A stretch of DNA of 64,000 bases. Origin: Candidatus Kapaibacterium sp. GTDB taxonomy: Bacteria; Bacteroidota; Ignavibacteria; Kapaibacteriales; Kapaibacteriaceae. Below, piece after piece: positions 54,172-61,873 of the stretch. Where the stretch lies: positions 1-64,000 of the forward strand of contig VERF01000006.1 of assembly GCA_018882895.1 (NCBI GenBank). Reading direction: 5' to 3'. The notes under the pieces were generated by a model. The model saw only the letters and a program-made list of their open reading frames with translations, ran no database searches and had not been told where the DNA came from. The stretch's first letter is position 1. Each line of letters begins with the position of its first letter. Both the position numbers and the translations under genes were made by a program.

Positions 54172-55188
54172 ATGAACATGCAGATGCAGATGCCGGAAGG
54201 CGTCGTCGTCGAAGAATTGGAAAGCGCTTACCACGCGCGTTTCATCCTGAACCCCCTGGAGGAAGGATATGGAACGACGATCGGCAATGCTTTCCGTCGC
54301 GTCTTGTTGTCCTCGATCCAAGGATCGTCGATCGTTGGCGTGAAGATCTCCGATGTACAGCATGAGTTTCAGACCATCCCGGGCGTGGTCGAAGATATGT
54401 GCGAGATCATCCTCAACCTCAAGGAAGTTCGTTTCCGCGTTGTCGACCCTAAGGCGCCAAACCGTGTGAATTTCCGCGTCAAGGGTGTGGCCAACTGGAC
54501 GGCACAGATGATCCAGGATGCATCTGGCGGCGCAATTGAAGTACTGGACCCAGCAAAGAAGATTGCTACGCTGGCAAACGATGCAGATTTCGACGTTGAG
54601 ATTCGCATTGGACGCGGCAAGGGATATGTTCCGGCAGAAGAGCAGAACGTAACTGACTTCCCAGTTGGAATGCTGCCGATCGATGCCATATACACGCCGG
54701 TCAAGAATGTTGTTTTCAACGTTGAGCCGTTCCGTGTTGGTCAGAAGACGGACTATGAGCGTCTGGTCCTTGATGTTTCCACAGATGGATCAATCACGGC
54801 AAAGGAAGCGGTCGAACTATCGGCTGGAATCCTCCGCTCGCACATCGCTCTGCTACTTGGCGTGAACCCGTTGGCTACCGGAAGCGTGGATTCAACAGAG
54901 TCGCCTGTGGCGGATACCGAAGCTGATCGCGAACGCACACGCATTCGCCGGATCCTGCTCCAACCGGTTGATGAGCTCGAGCTAAGCGTTCGTGCCCACA
55001 ACTGCCTGAAGGCTGCAAACATCAAGTCGCTGGCCGACCTCGTTGGCCTGCAAGAGACGGACCTTCTGAAGTTCCGCAACTTCGGTCGCAAGTCCCTCTC
55101 GGAATTGGCAGAAGTCGTCGTGCAGAATGGCCTCCACTTCGGTATGAACGTGGACGAGTACCTGCGTGACGATGTTTCAAAATCGTGA
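54172..55188 (+). CDS. rpoA: RNA polymerase alpha subunit
   Basis: 338 residues from ATG 54172, preceded by AAAGGAACG; the track's start lies inside rpsK. The N-terminal dimerisation domain has 'LEEGYGTTIGNAFRRVLLSSIQG', and the C-terminal domain has 'ELSVRAHNCLKAANIKSLADLV' and 'LLKFRNFGRKSLSELAEVV', which binds DNA UP elements and regulators such as Crp/Fnr proteins. Between rpsK and rplQ. Confidence 0.97.
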   Translation: MNMQMQMPEGVVVEELESAYHARFILNPLEEGYGTTIGNAFRRVLLSSIQGSSIVGVKISDVQHEFQTIPGVVEDMCEIILNLKEVRFRVVDPKAPNRVNFRVKGVANWTAQMIQDASGGAIEVLDPAKKIATLANDADFDVEIRIGRGKGYVPAEEQNVTDFPVGMLPIDAIYTPVKNVVFNVEPFRVGQKTDYERLVLDVSTDGSITAKEAVELSAGILRSHIALLLGVNPLATGSVDSTESPVADTEADRERTRIRRILLQPVDELELSVRAHNCLKAANIKSLADLVGLQETDLLKFRNFGRKSLSELAEVVVQNGLHFGMNVDEYLRDDVSKS

Positions 55189-55214
55189 ATTTGACTGGTA
55201 AGGAGTAGAAGAAC

Positions 55215-55922
55215 ATGCGACACGGGTATTCAGGCCGGAAACTGAAGCGTACGGCAAGCCACAAGCGAGCGCTGATGGCCAACATGGCAACGTCACTCTT
55301 CGAGCACAAGCGGCTCGTAACGACGCTGGCCAAGGCTAAGGAGCTTCGCCCATTTGCCGAACAGCTCATCACCCGCGCCCGGAACGCTCATCGTTCAGAG
55401 AAGGCCGGCACGATCACCGGAATCGACGTACACAGTCGTCGTATGGTGGGCCGCTTCATCAAGAACAAGGGCGTTCTCCAGGAGCTTTTCGACACGATCG
55501 CGCCACTCGTGGCCGAGCGCGATGGCGGTTATACGCGCATCACCAAGCTCGGTCTGCGCCGTGGTGACGCTTCGGAAACTGCAATGATCGAGCTTGTTGA
55601 TTGGTCGAACCCACAAGATGGTCGTTCGTCCTCAACGCGCCGCCGTCCTGCAGCAAAGGGTCCAGCCAAGCCTAAGCCGTCTTTCACACCGAAGGCCGCC
55701 CCAGTGGTAGCTGCTCCGGTCGCTGAAGCAGTGGCAAGCCCCGTCGAAGATGTCGTCGAAGAGACGCCGGTAGCAGAAACGCCGGTAGCAGATGCTCCGG
55801 TCGAAGCAGCGCCAGCAGCCGAGACGGCACCTGAGGTCGACGCGCCTGCAGCAGATGCCGGTGATGCCTCCGACTCTTCGGCAGATGCCGGCGCCGATGG
55901 TGGCAGCACCTCGGCAGACTGA
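55215..55922 (+). CDS. rplQ: Ribosomal protein L17 with long acidic Ala/Pro-rich tail
   Basis: 235 residues; the L17 core is about 1-125 ('MRHGYSGRKLKRTASHKRALMANMATSLF', 'TTLAKAKELRPFAEQLIT'). The remaining about 100 residues are low complexity: a basic linker, then repeats rich in Ala, Pro, Val, Glu and Asp ('VAETPVADAPVEAAPAAET'). Typical L17 is 115-130 residues, so this tail is unusually long. Last gene of the cluster, followed by a strong terminator. Confidence 0.95.
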   Translation: MRHGYSGRKLKRTASHKRALMANMATSLFEHKRLVTTLAKAKELRPFAEQLITRARNAHRSEKAGTITGIDVHSRRMVGRFIKNKGVLQELFDTIAPLVAERDGGYTRITKLGLRRGDASETAMIELVDWSNPQDGRSSSTRRRPAAKGPAKPKPSFTPKAAPVVAAPVAEAVASPVEDVVEETPVAETPVADAPVEAAPAAETAPEVDAPAADAGDASDSSADAGADGGSTSAD

Positions 55923-55943
55923 TAACAGAACAACTGACGTTTG

Positions 55944-55982
55944 AAACGCCGGAGGCATCAGCATCCGGCGTTTCTCTTTTTT
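55944..55982 (+). terminator. Rho-independent terminator after rplQ
   Basis: AAACGCCGGA and TCCGGCGTTT form a perfect ten-base stem with a ten-base loop, followed by CTCTTTTTT. It ends the alpha operon 16 bases before engB. Confidence 0.93.
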
Positions 55983-55998
55983 CATACAACCGCTCTAC

Positions 55999-56616
55999 AT
56001 GGCACACGACCTCCAGATAAATGCCGAGTTCGTGAAAGGGGCTACCTCTTCGGAGCATTTCCCCGTGACCTCGTTGTGCGAGGTTGCCATGGTCGGCCGC
56101 TCAAATGTTGGTAAATCGTCGCTCATCAATGCGATCGTGCGACATGGTCGGATGGCTCGGGTGTCGAACACGCCGGGTAAGACCCAAGAGATAAACTTCT
56201 TTGTGACCGATGCCGGCTTCATGCTGGTCGATCTTCCGGGCTATGGCTATGCCCGTGTGAGCAAGACGCAACGAGAACAGTTCTCGCGGCTTATCCGTGA
56301 TTATGTGACGCGACGTGAGAACCTCGCGCTGACGTGTGTGCTTGTTGATGCCAGACATGATCCGCAGCCGCTTGATCTGGCAATGCTCGAAGAACTGGAG
56401 CTTGCAAAACGCGCCTACGTTGTTGTTCTGACAAAGTGCGATAAGCTCAAGCCCGGGGCCGTAGCAGCCCGACAGGAGCAGCTCCGGCAGGTGCTGTCAC
56501 AATGTCGATACCTGGTGGACGTGATACCTACCTCCAGTCAGACCGCTCTGGGCCGTCATGAACTGATCGGCTGCATGAAACGAATAGTGAATGAACATGT
56601 GAAGGGATCGTCATGA
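55999..56616 (+). CDS. engB: Ribosome biogenesis GTPase EngB/YsxC
   Basis: 205 residues. GTPase motifs: '[14 protein letters not shown]' (G1), 'DLPGYGYA' (G3) and 'TKCDKL' (G4), with '[13 protein letters not shown]' before G3 typical of EngB. It assists late 50S assembly. No Shine-Dalgarno was seen before ATG 55999, and the gene overlaps purE by four bases. Confidence 0.95.
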   Translation: MAHDLQINAEFVKGATSSEHFPVTSLCEVAMVGRSNVGKSSLINAIVRHGRMARVSNTPGKTQEINFFVTDAGFMLVDLPGYGYARVSKTQREQFSRLIRDYVTRRENLALTCVLVDARHDPQPLDLAMLEELELAKRAYVVVLTKCDKLKPGAVAARQEQLRQVLSQCRYLVDVIPTSSQTALGRHELIGCMKRIVNEHVKGSS

Positions 56617-57116
56617 GCACCCAACCCTTGGTCGGAATCATAATGGGTAGTGACACTGACTACCCAACGATGCGCGAAGCCGCTCAGGTCTGCGAAGAGT
56701 TCGGCATTGCAGCAGAAGTCCGCGTCGTAAGCGCTCACCGAACGCCTGCAGACATGGCCGAGTACGCATCCACCGCACACGAGCGTGGACTGAAGGTCCT
56801 GATCGCCGGAGCCGGAGGAGCTGCTCATCTGCCGGGTATGGTCGCATCCTACTCGCCCCTTCCCGTGATCGGTGTGCCGATAGCTACCAAGCAGCTCCGA
56901 GGTCTTGATTCGCTGCTCAGCATTGTCCAAATGCCGGCAGGTGTGCCCGTGGCCACGGTAGCGATCGGTGGTGGCCGCAATGCCGGCATACTTGCCATGG
57001 AGATCCTCTCAGTGGCCATGCCTGAGCTTCAGCAGAGATTGATCGAGTTCAAGGGGGCGATGGCCGAGGCCTCGCGCGCGAAGAACACCTCGCTGGGTGC
57101 TTCGGTGATCATTTGA
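56613..57116 (+). CDS. purE: N5-carboxyaminoimidazole ribonucleotide mutase
   Basis: 167 residues, class I PurE. '[20 protein letters not shown]', '[11 protein letters not shown]' and '[26 protein letters not shown]' are the active-site segments that bind N5-CAIR in purine synthesis. No purK is adjacent. ATGA overlap with engB. Confidence 0.96.
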   Translation: MSTQPLVGIIMGSDTDYPTMREAAQVCEEFGIAAEVRVVSAHRTPADMAEYASTAHERGLKVLIAGAGGAAHLPGMVASYSPLPVIGVPIATKQLRGLDSLLSIVQMPAGVPVATVAIGGGRNAGILAMEILSVAMPELQQRLIEFKGAMAEASRAKNTSLGASVII

Positions 57117-57194
57117 TGACGAAGCATTTACTGTTGAATAATCGGCCGCACGTGCCGATGTTTGCTCCCCCTCGATCAGAACAAACTTTCTGAG

Positions 57195-57281
57195 ATGAAA
57201 CTGCGACGCATCCGATATGACCGACGACGACTGCCGCTGCGAGAATTCCGGCAGGTCGCACGCGTGTGCATTCGGATCTGA
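57195..57281 (+). CDS. Candidate arginine-rich leader peptide of the arg operon
   Basis: A 28-codon ORF too short for the track: ATG 57195 to TGA 57281, reading MKLRRIRYDRRRLPLREFRQ and eight further residues. Ten of 28 residues are Arg, six of them encoded by CGA, two by CGC and two by CGG, none by CGT, unlike the CGT/CGC preference of genes in the window. No good Shine-Dalgarno is seen. It lies 122 bases upstream of the first gene of an arginine biosynthesis operon, the expected place for a leader that senses charged tRNA-Arg. Translation is not proven. Confidence 0.5.
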   Translation: MKLRRIRYDRRRLPLREFRQVARVCIRI

Positions 57282-57370
57282 CCCCTCTCGCAGCCAAACT
57301 ATCTCGAGGTGCCGCCATCATCCGTTGAGCTACTCCGGATGACGTCGCCAATCGCCCCCTGTCAGGGCGA
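57208..57370 (+). promoter_or_regulatory. Alternative stem segments in the arg operon leader
   Basis: Four short segments can pair in alternative ways: 1 ATCCGA (57210-57215), 2 TCGGAT (57272-57277), 3 CATCCG (57319-57324), 4 CGGATG (57336-57341). 1:2 with 3:4, or 2:3, are mutually exclusive. Segment 1 lies among the leader's Arg codons and segment 2 directly before its stop. A further hairpin TCGCCC/GGGCGA (57352-57370) follows. No T-tract is present, so control of translation or Rho-dependent termination is more likely than classical termination (inference). Confidence 0.4.
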
Positions 57371-57403
57371 ACATGTTTCAGAACTATCATCACTACAACG
57401 TCC

Positions 57404-57985
57404 ATGAACGATCCGCTCGTTGACGTTGGCGTGGAAGTGTTCCATGCCAATGAGTCACACACCCTGTACGCAGAAGAGATCTGCGAGACGATATTCGTTG
57501 CCGCACAGCAACGGGGAACCGGCATTGCCCGGCGCACACCGGAATACATCATCGGGAAGATGATGGAAGGCAAGGCCATCATTGCGCTGACGCAGGATGG
57601 ACGCCTCGCCGGATTCTGCTACGTTGAGACATGGGAACACGGCAGGTATGTGGCCAACTCGGGACTGATCGTCAAGCCCGAGTTTCGGAAACAAAACCTG
57701 GCGCGTCGAATCAAGAAGGCCGCCTTCGACCTGTCGAGAGAGCGCTACCCGAGCGCGAAACTCTTCGGCATCACAACAAGCGCCGCCGTGATGAAGATCA
57801 ATTCGGAACTCGGATATCGCCCCGTGCATTTCTCTGAGCTCACCAGCGACGAGGCCTTCTGGAGCGGATGCCAGTCGTGTCCGAACTACGACATACTTCA
57901 GCGAACAAATCGTGCCATGTGTCTTTGCACGGGTATGCTTGCCGACTCCGCATCGCAGACCAATTCATCGTCGGAGGATGCATGA
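57404..57985 (+). CDS. GNAT acetyltransferase heading the arg operon (candidate N-acetylglutamate synthase)
   Basis: 193 residues of a GNAT fold: 'AIIALTQDGRLAGFCYVETW' (strands 3-4), 'GLIVKPEFRKQNLARRIKKAAF' (acetyl-CoA loop, a degenerate Q/RxxGxG/A) and 'FGITTSAAVMKINSELGYRPV'. A C-terminal Cys-rich segment ('WSGCQSCPNYDIL', 'AMCLCTG') is unusual. A similar GNAT gene precedes argG in many Bacteroidota arginine operons and is thought to start the acylated pathway in place of ArgA (family context). It shares an ATGA overlap with argG. No Shine-Dalgarno was seen. Confidence 0.82.
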   Translation: MNDPLVDVGVEVFHANESHTLYAEEICETIFVAAQQRGTGIARRTPEYIIGKMMEGKAIIALTQDGRLAGFCYVETWEHGRYVANSGLIVKPEFRKQNLARRIKKAAFDLSRERYPSAKLFGITTSAAVMKINSELGYRPVHFSELTSDEAFWSGCQSCPNYDILQRTNRAMCLCTGMLADSASQTNSSSEDA

Positions 57986-59184
57986 ACAAGGTGCTGCTTG
58001 CCTTCAGTGGCGGACTAGATACGTCATACTGTGCCCGCTATCTGGCCGTTGATCAAGCCATGGAGGTCCACTCGGTGGTCGTCGACACCGGCGGCTTCAC
58101 CACCGATGAACTGGCGCACATCGCTGAACGCGCACGCGCCTGCGGTGTGGCATCACATTCGACACTCGATAGAACGCAAGTACTCTTCGACACAGTGCTG
58201 CGCCATTGCATCGCAGGGAACATTCTAAAGAATGCTAGCTATCCGCTGAGCGTCAGCGCCGAACGCGTCGTGCAGGCCATCGCCATCGCCGAACATGCAC
58301 GCTCAATCGGTGCAACTCATCTTGCCCATGGCTCTACCGGAGCCGGCAACGATCAGATCCGGTTCGATACGATCTTCCGGATCATGACGCCACAGCTGCC
58401 CGTGCTGACGCCGATACGCGACAATCGACTATCTCGGCAGGACGAGATCGAGTACTTGCTCAAACACGGCGTGGAGGGTGACTGGACAAAGGCGAAGTAT
58501 TCGATCAATCAGGGGATCTGGGGAACAACCATCGGTGGACGCGAAACGCTGACGTCGCATGAGCCCCTTCCCGAAGCAGCATGGCCATCGAACATTCATG
58601 CAAAGCACCCTGCCGATGCCTCGCAGGTTGTGCAACTGCATTTTGATAAGGGGCTTCCCACACGCCTCGATGGGGAGGCACTCGACCCCGTAGCGCTGCT
58701 GCGTCGGCTGAACGACATCGGCTCGCAGTGGCACATTGGCCGTGATATGCACGTGGGTGATACGATCCTTGGCATCAAGGGGCGCGTGGCCTTTGAAGCG
58801 CCGGCAGCATTGATGACCATCAAGGCGCATCACGCTCTTGAGAAGCACACGCTTACCAAGTGGCAACTGAATCTTAAGGACCAGCTCTCGCTCTGGTATG
58901 GGCAGCTTCTGCACGAGGGACAATTCCTCGAACCCGCCATGCGAAGCATCGAAGCTTTCTTCGATCAAACGCAGCAACACGTCAACGGTGAGGTGACGCT
59001 TCGCCTGCGCGAAGGGGGCTTCTTCGTCGAGGGCATCACTTCGGCGCATGACCTTATGAGGTCGTCCTTTGCCACCTACGGCGAGGAGAACCTGGCCTGG
59101 AGTGGCGACGACGTCAAGGGCTTCGCAACCATCGGCGCGATCGCCACCTCGATCTGGTCGAGCGTCAACGGAGACCCAACATGA
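57982..59184 (+). CDS. argG: Argininosuccinate synthase
   Basis: 400 residues from ATG 57982; the track's 57868 start lies inside the GNAT gene. The ATP pyrophosphatase P-loop is 'LAFSGGLDTSYCARYLA', and 'HLAHGSTGAGNDQIRFD' and 'YSINQGIWGTTIGGRE' are conserved substrate-binding segments. Joins citrulline and aspartate. AGGA lies 9 bases upstream, and the gene overlaps argC. Confidence 0.95.
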   Translation: MNKVLLAFSGGLDTSYCARYLAVDQAMEVHSVVVDTGGFTTDELAHIAERARACGVASHSTLDRTQVLFDTVLRHCIAGNILKNASYPLSVSAERVVQAIAIAEHARSIGATHLAHGSTGAGNDQIRFDTIFRIMTPQLPVLTPIRDNRLSRQDEIEYLLKHGVEGDWTKAKYSINQGIWGTTIGGRETLTSHEPLPEAAWPSNIHAKHPADASQVVQLHFDKGLPTRLDGEALDPVALLRRLNDIGSQWHIGRDMHVGDTILGIKGRVAFEAPAALMTIKAHHALEKHTLTKWQLNLKDQLSLWYGQLLHEGQFLEPAMRSIEAFFDQTQQHVNGEVTLRLREGGFFVEGITSAHDLMRSSFATYGEENLAWSGDDVKGFATIGAIATSIWSSVNGDPT

Positions 59185-60131
59185 TCCGCGCCGCCGTCAT
59201 TGGCGCCGCCGGCTACACGGGCGGCGAGCTCATACGTCTGCTGCTGCGGCATCCAAACGTCGGACAAGCAGGCCTGACGGCCGTTAGCACCTCGTCGGCC
59301 GGACGACGCATCGGAGAAGTTCATCCGGATCTGAGCGGCAGCACTGACCTGCGCTGCACGGATCATCATGGTGAGCCTGACGTTGTCTTTCTTTGCCTCG
59401 GCCACGGTCAGAGCTCACGATGGCTTGCCGAAAACACACTTGCGGCACACGTGCGCGTTGTCGACCTCAGCACGGACCATCGTGATCTGACAGCTAATCC
59501 GGGGTGGACCTATGGTCTGCCCGAGAAGTACCGTCAGGCGATACGTGGCTCATCGCGTGTTGCCAATCCCGGTTGCTTTGCCACAGCCATTGAACTGGCC
59601 CTTCTGCCGCTGGCCGAAACCGGTCTTTTAACCGGTGACGTTGTGGTGCACGCCATCACAGGATCGACAGGTGCGGGCGCGCAACCGTCGGAGACAACCC
59701 ACTATGCGTGGCGTGAATCCAACGTCAGTACCTACAAGACGTTTGCCCACCAGCATGAGGCCGAGATCCGCCAGGTGCTGGGGGATGTGCGACTGCACTT
59801 CGTGCCGCTGCGTGGACCCTTCACACGGGGCATTCATGCCACATCGGTCATCCCCGGGATGCACGATCTGCAACAGGCCATATCCGCCATCACCACGCGC
59901 TATGCCGAGGAGCCCTACGTGCACGTGGTATCGAACGAACCGGCAATGAAGGCCGTCGTCAACACCAACAACTGCCACATCGGCCTCACGGGTTCGAATG
60001 GTACGCTCTGCATCGTCAGCTGCATCGACAACCTCCTGAAAGGGGCTAGTGGTCAGGCCGTGCAGAATATGAATCTGATGTTCGGTTTTGATGAGACGGC
60101 CGGACTCAACCTCAAAGCATCGGTGTATTAG
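59181..60131 (+). CDS. argC: N-acetyl-gamma-glutamyl-phosphate reductase
   Basis: 316 residues. The NADP-binding 'AAVIGAAGYTGGELIRLLLRHP' start and the catalytic Cys132 in 'VANPGCFATAIELALLPL' identify ArgC; 'GSTGAGAQPSETTHYAWRESNV' and 'FVPLRGPFTRGIHAT' support it. In operons with an argF'-type enzyme the substrate may be the N-succinyl analogue. Overlaps argG by four bases. Confidence 0.95.
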   Translation: MIRAAVIGAAGYTGGELIRLLLRHPNVGQAGLTAVSTSSAGRRIGEVHPDLSGSTDLRCTDHHGEPDVVFLCLGHGQSSRWLAENTLAAHVRVVDLSTDHRDLTANPGWTYGLPEKYRQAIRGSSRVANPGCFATAIELALLPLAETGLLTGDVVVHAITGSTGAGAQPSETTHYAWRESNVSTYKTFAHQHEAEIRQVLGDVRLHFVPLRGPFTRGIHATSVIPGMHDLQQAISAITTRYAEEPYVHVVSNEPAMKAVVNTNNCHIGLTGSNGTLCIVSCIDNLLKGASGQAVQNMNLMFGFDETAGLNLKASVY

Positions 60132-60143
60132 GAGCCCCCTTCC

Positions 60144-61103
60144 ATGAAGCGTTTCACCTCGGTACAGGATATCATTGGCGGACCCGGTCTTATGGCGGCG
60201 ATGAAGCGAGCACTCGACTATGCGGCCGATCCGTGGATGCATGAGGGACTTGGACGTCGGCGCACGGTGGGTCTGCTCTTCATGAACCCTTCGCTGCGTA
60301 CGCGTATGAGCACGCAGAAGGCTGCCTCGCTGCTGGGTGCGGAGACGATCGTGCTGAATGCCGGCAGTGACTCGTGGACGCTCGAGACGCGCGATGGGGT
60401 GGTGATGGACGGTTCGACAACTGAGCACATCAAGGAAGCGGCCGCCGTGATGGGCGCGTACTGCGACGTGCTTGGCCTGCGCACGTTTGCCGGCCTAACG
60501 GACCGCGCTCATGATTACCAAGAAACGGTACTCGAAAAGTTTATCACCTATGCCGGCGTGCCGGTCATCAGCCTCGAGAGTGCCACACGTCACCCCCTGC
60601 AAAGCTTTGCCGATCTCATCACCATCGAGCAGCATAAGACACGTCAGCGTCCAAAGGTGGTGCTGACCTGGGCACCCCATCCCAAGGCCCTGCCACAGGC
60701 AGTGGCCAACTCATTCGTTGAATGGATGCGTCATGCAGACGTAGAGCTGGTGGTGACGCATCCGGAAGGTTATGAGCTTGATCCGTCATTCGTCGGCGAT
60801 GCCACGGTCATGTACGATCGTGATGCTGCCTTTGAAGGCGCCGACTTCATCTACGCCAAGAACTGGTCGGCCGTTGAGCCTTATGGGGCTATCCTGTCGC
60901 AGGACAAGCACTGGACCGTTACGCCGGAAGCGATGTCGCATACCAGCAATGCCAAGTTCATGCACTGCCTACCGGTGCGACGTAACATGATCGTTGACGA
61001 TGCGGTGATCGATGCGCCAACGTCCATCGTGATCCCACAAGCCGCCAACAGGGTTGTCTCTGCCCAGACGGTTCTGTCCTTTATGCTTGAAGGACTCGGC
61101 TGA
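60144..61103 (+). CDS. argF': N-acetyl/N-succinyl-ornithine carbamoyltransferase (ArgF')
   Basis: 319 residues. 'FMNPSLRTRMSTQKAASLLG' holds the carbamoyl phosphate SxRTR motif. 'LESATRHPLQSFADLITIEQHK' and 'VVLTWAPHPKALPQAVANSF' match the Bacteroides SOTCase more than Xanthomonas AOTCase from memory. The residue that discriminates them (Glu92 in AOTCase, Pro90 in SOTCase) is Thr93 here, in MDGSTTEH. 'KFMHCLPVRRNM' is the conserved CLPxRR segment. Converts an N-acylated ornithine to N-acylcitrulline. GGAG lies 11 bases before the ATG. Confidence 0.93.
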   Translation: MKRFTSVQDIIGGPGLMAAMKRALDYAADPWMHEGLGRRRTVGLLFMNPSLRTRMSTQKAASLLGAETIVLNAGSDSWTLETRDGVVMDGSTTEHIKEAAAVMGAYCDVLGLRTFAGLTDRAHDYQETVLEKFITYAGVPVISLESATRHPLQSFADLITIEQHKTRQRPKVVLTWAPHPKALPQAVANSFVEWMRHADVELVVTHPEGYELDPSFVGDATVMYDRDAAFEGADFIYAKNWSAVEPYGAILSQDKHWTVTPEAMSHTSNAKFMHCLPVRRNMIVDDAVIDAPTSIVIPQAANRVVSAQTVLSFMLEGLG

Positions 61104-61873
61104 TGAAAGTGATCAAGATCGGTGGGGCCGTGCTCGACGAACCGTACCTGCGCAAGCAGATGCTTGATGCGGTCCCGCGTCTGGCAGAGCCCTGCATTCT
61201 TGTTCACGGTGGGGGAGTGATCGCTACGAAGCTCGCTCGCGAGTTGAACGTTCCACAGACCATGGTCGACGGACGTCGTGTCACCGATGCGGCCACGCTG
61301 GAGATCGTGGTGATGGCCTACGCCGGCAGCGTCAACAAGTCCCTTGTGGCTGAACTCTACGCGCTGGGACGTCCCGCAATTGGCATCACCGGCGCCGATG
61401 CAGACGTTGTGCGCGCGCATCGGCGGGAGCATCCGACGCTGGACTTCGGCTTTGTGGGTGACATTGATCACATCAACACCAAGCAGCTTCGCTCATTCCT
61501 GGATCAAGGCATGAGTGTTGTCGTAGCGCCCATTACGCACGACGGCGGCGGACAGCTGCTGAATACCAATGCCGACACCATGGCGGCAGAGATCGCCATC
61601 GCTCTTGTGAAGTCCGCCGATGCTGATGCAGAGCGCGTGTCGCTCCACTTCGTCTTTGAGCACCGAGGTGTACTGGCATCGGTTGATGATCCCGATTCGG
61701 TCTTCGAATGTATCGAGTCGGCAGACGTACCTTCACTCGTTAGCCAGGGAGTGATAACAAAGGGTATGATGCCCAAGATCTCCAACGCCGTACGAGCCGC
61801 AGAGGCCGGGGTAGAGGTTGTGATCCAGCACGTAGGTGATTGCGGCACAACGGGTGGGACGCGCATCGTATGA
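61103..61873 (+). CDS. argB: Acetylglutamate kinase
   Basis: 256 residues of the amino-acid kinase fold. 'MKVIKIGGAVLDEP' carries the phosphate-binding Lys, 'ILVHGGGVIATKLARELN' the acyl-glutamate loop, and 'NTNADTMAAEIAIAL' and 'VITKGMMPKISNAVRAAEAG' the ATP site. It lacks the N-terminal helix typical of hexameric arginine-inhibited enzymes, so feedback inhibition at this step is less likely (inference). TGATG overlap with argF'. Confidence 0.95.
   Translation: MKVIKIGGAVLDEPYLRKQMLDAVPRLAEPCILVHGGGVIATKLARELNVPQTMVDGRRVTDAATLEIVVMAYAGSVNKSLVAELYALGRPAIGITGADADVVRAHRREHPTLDFGFVGDIDHINTKQLRSFLDQGMSVVVAPITHDGGGQLLNTNADTMAAEIAIALVKSADADAERVSLHFVFEHRGVLASVDDPDSVFECIESADVPSLVSQGVITKGMMPKISNAVRAAEAGVEVVIQHVGDCGTTGGTRIV

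Noticed and set aside
57121-57150. ArgR operator (TTGAATAATCGG) before the arg operon
   Set aside because: Only one half resembles an ARG box; the second half does not match, and no argR is in the window.
57109-57582. 157-aa minus-strand ORF covering the arg leader region
   Set aside because: Runs antisense through the start of the GNAT gene, has no ribosome-binding site and no recognisable features.
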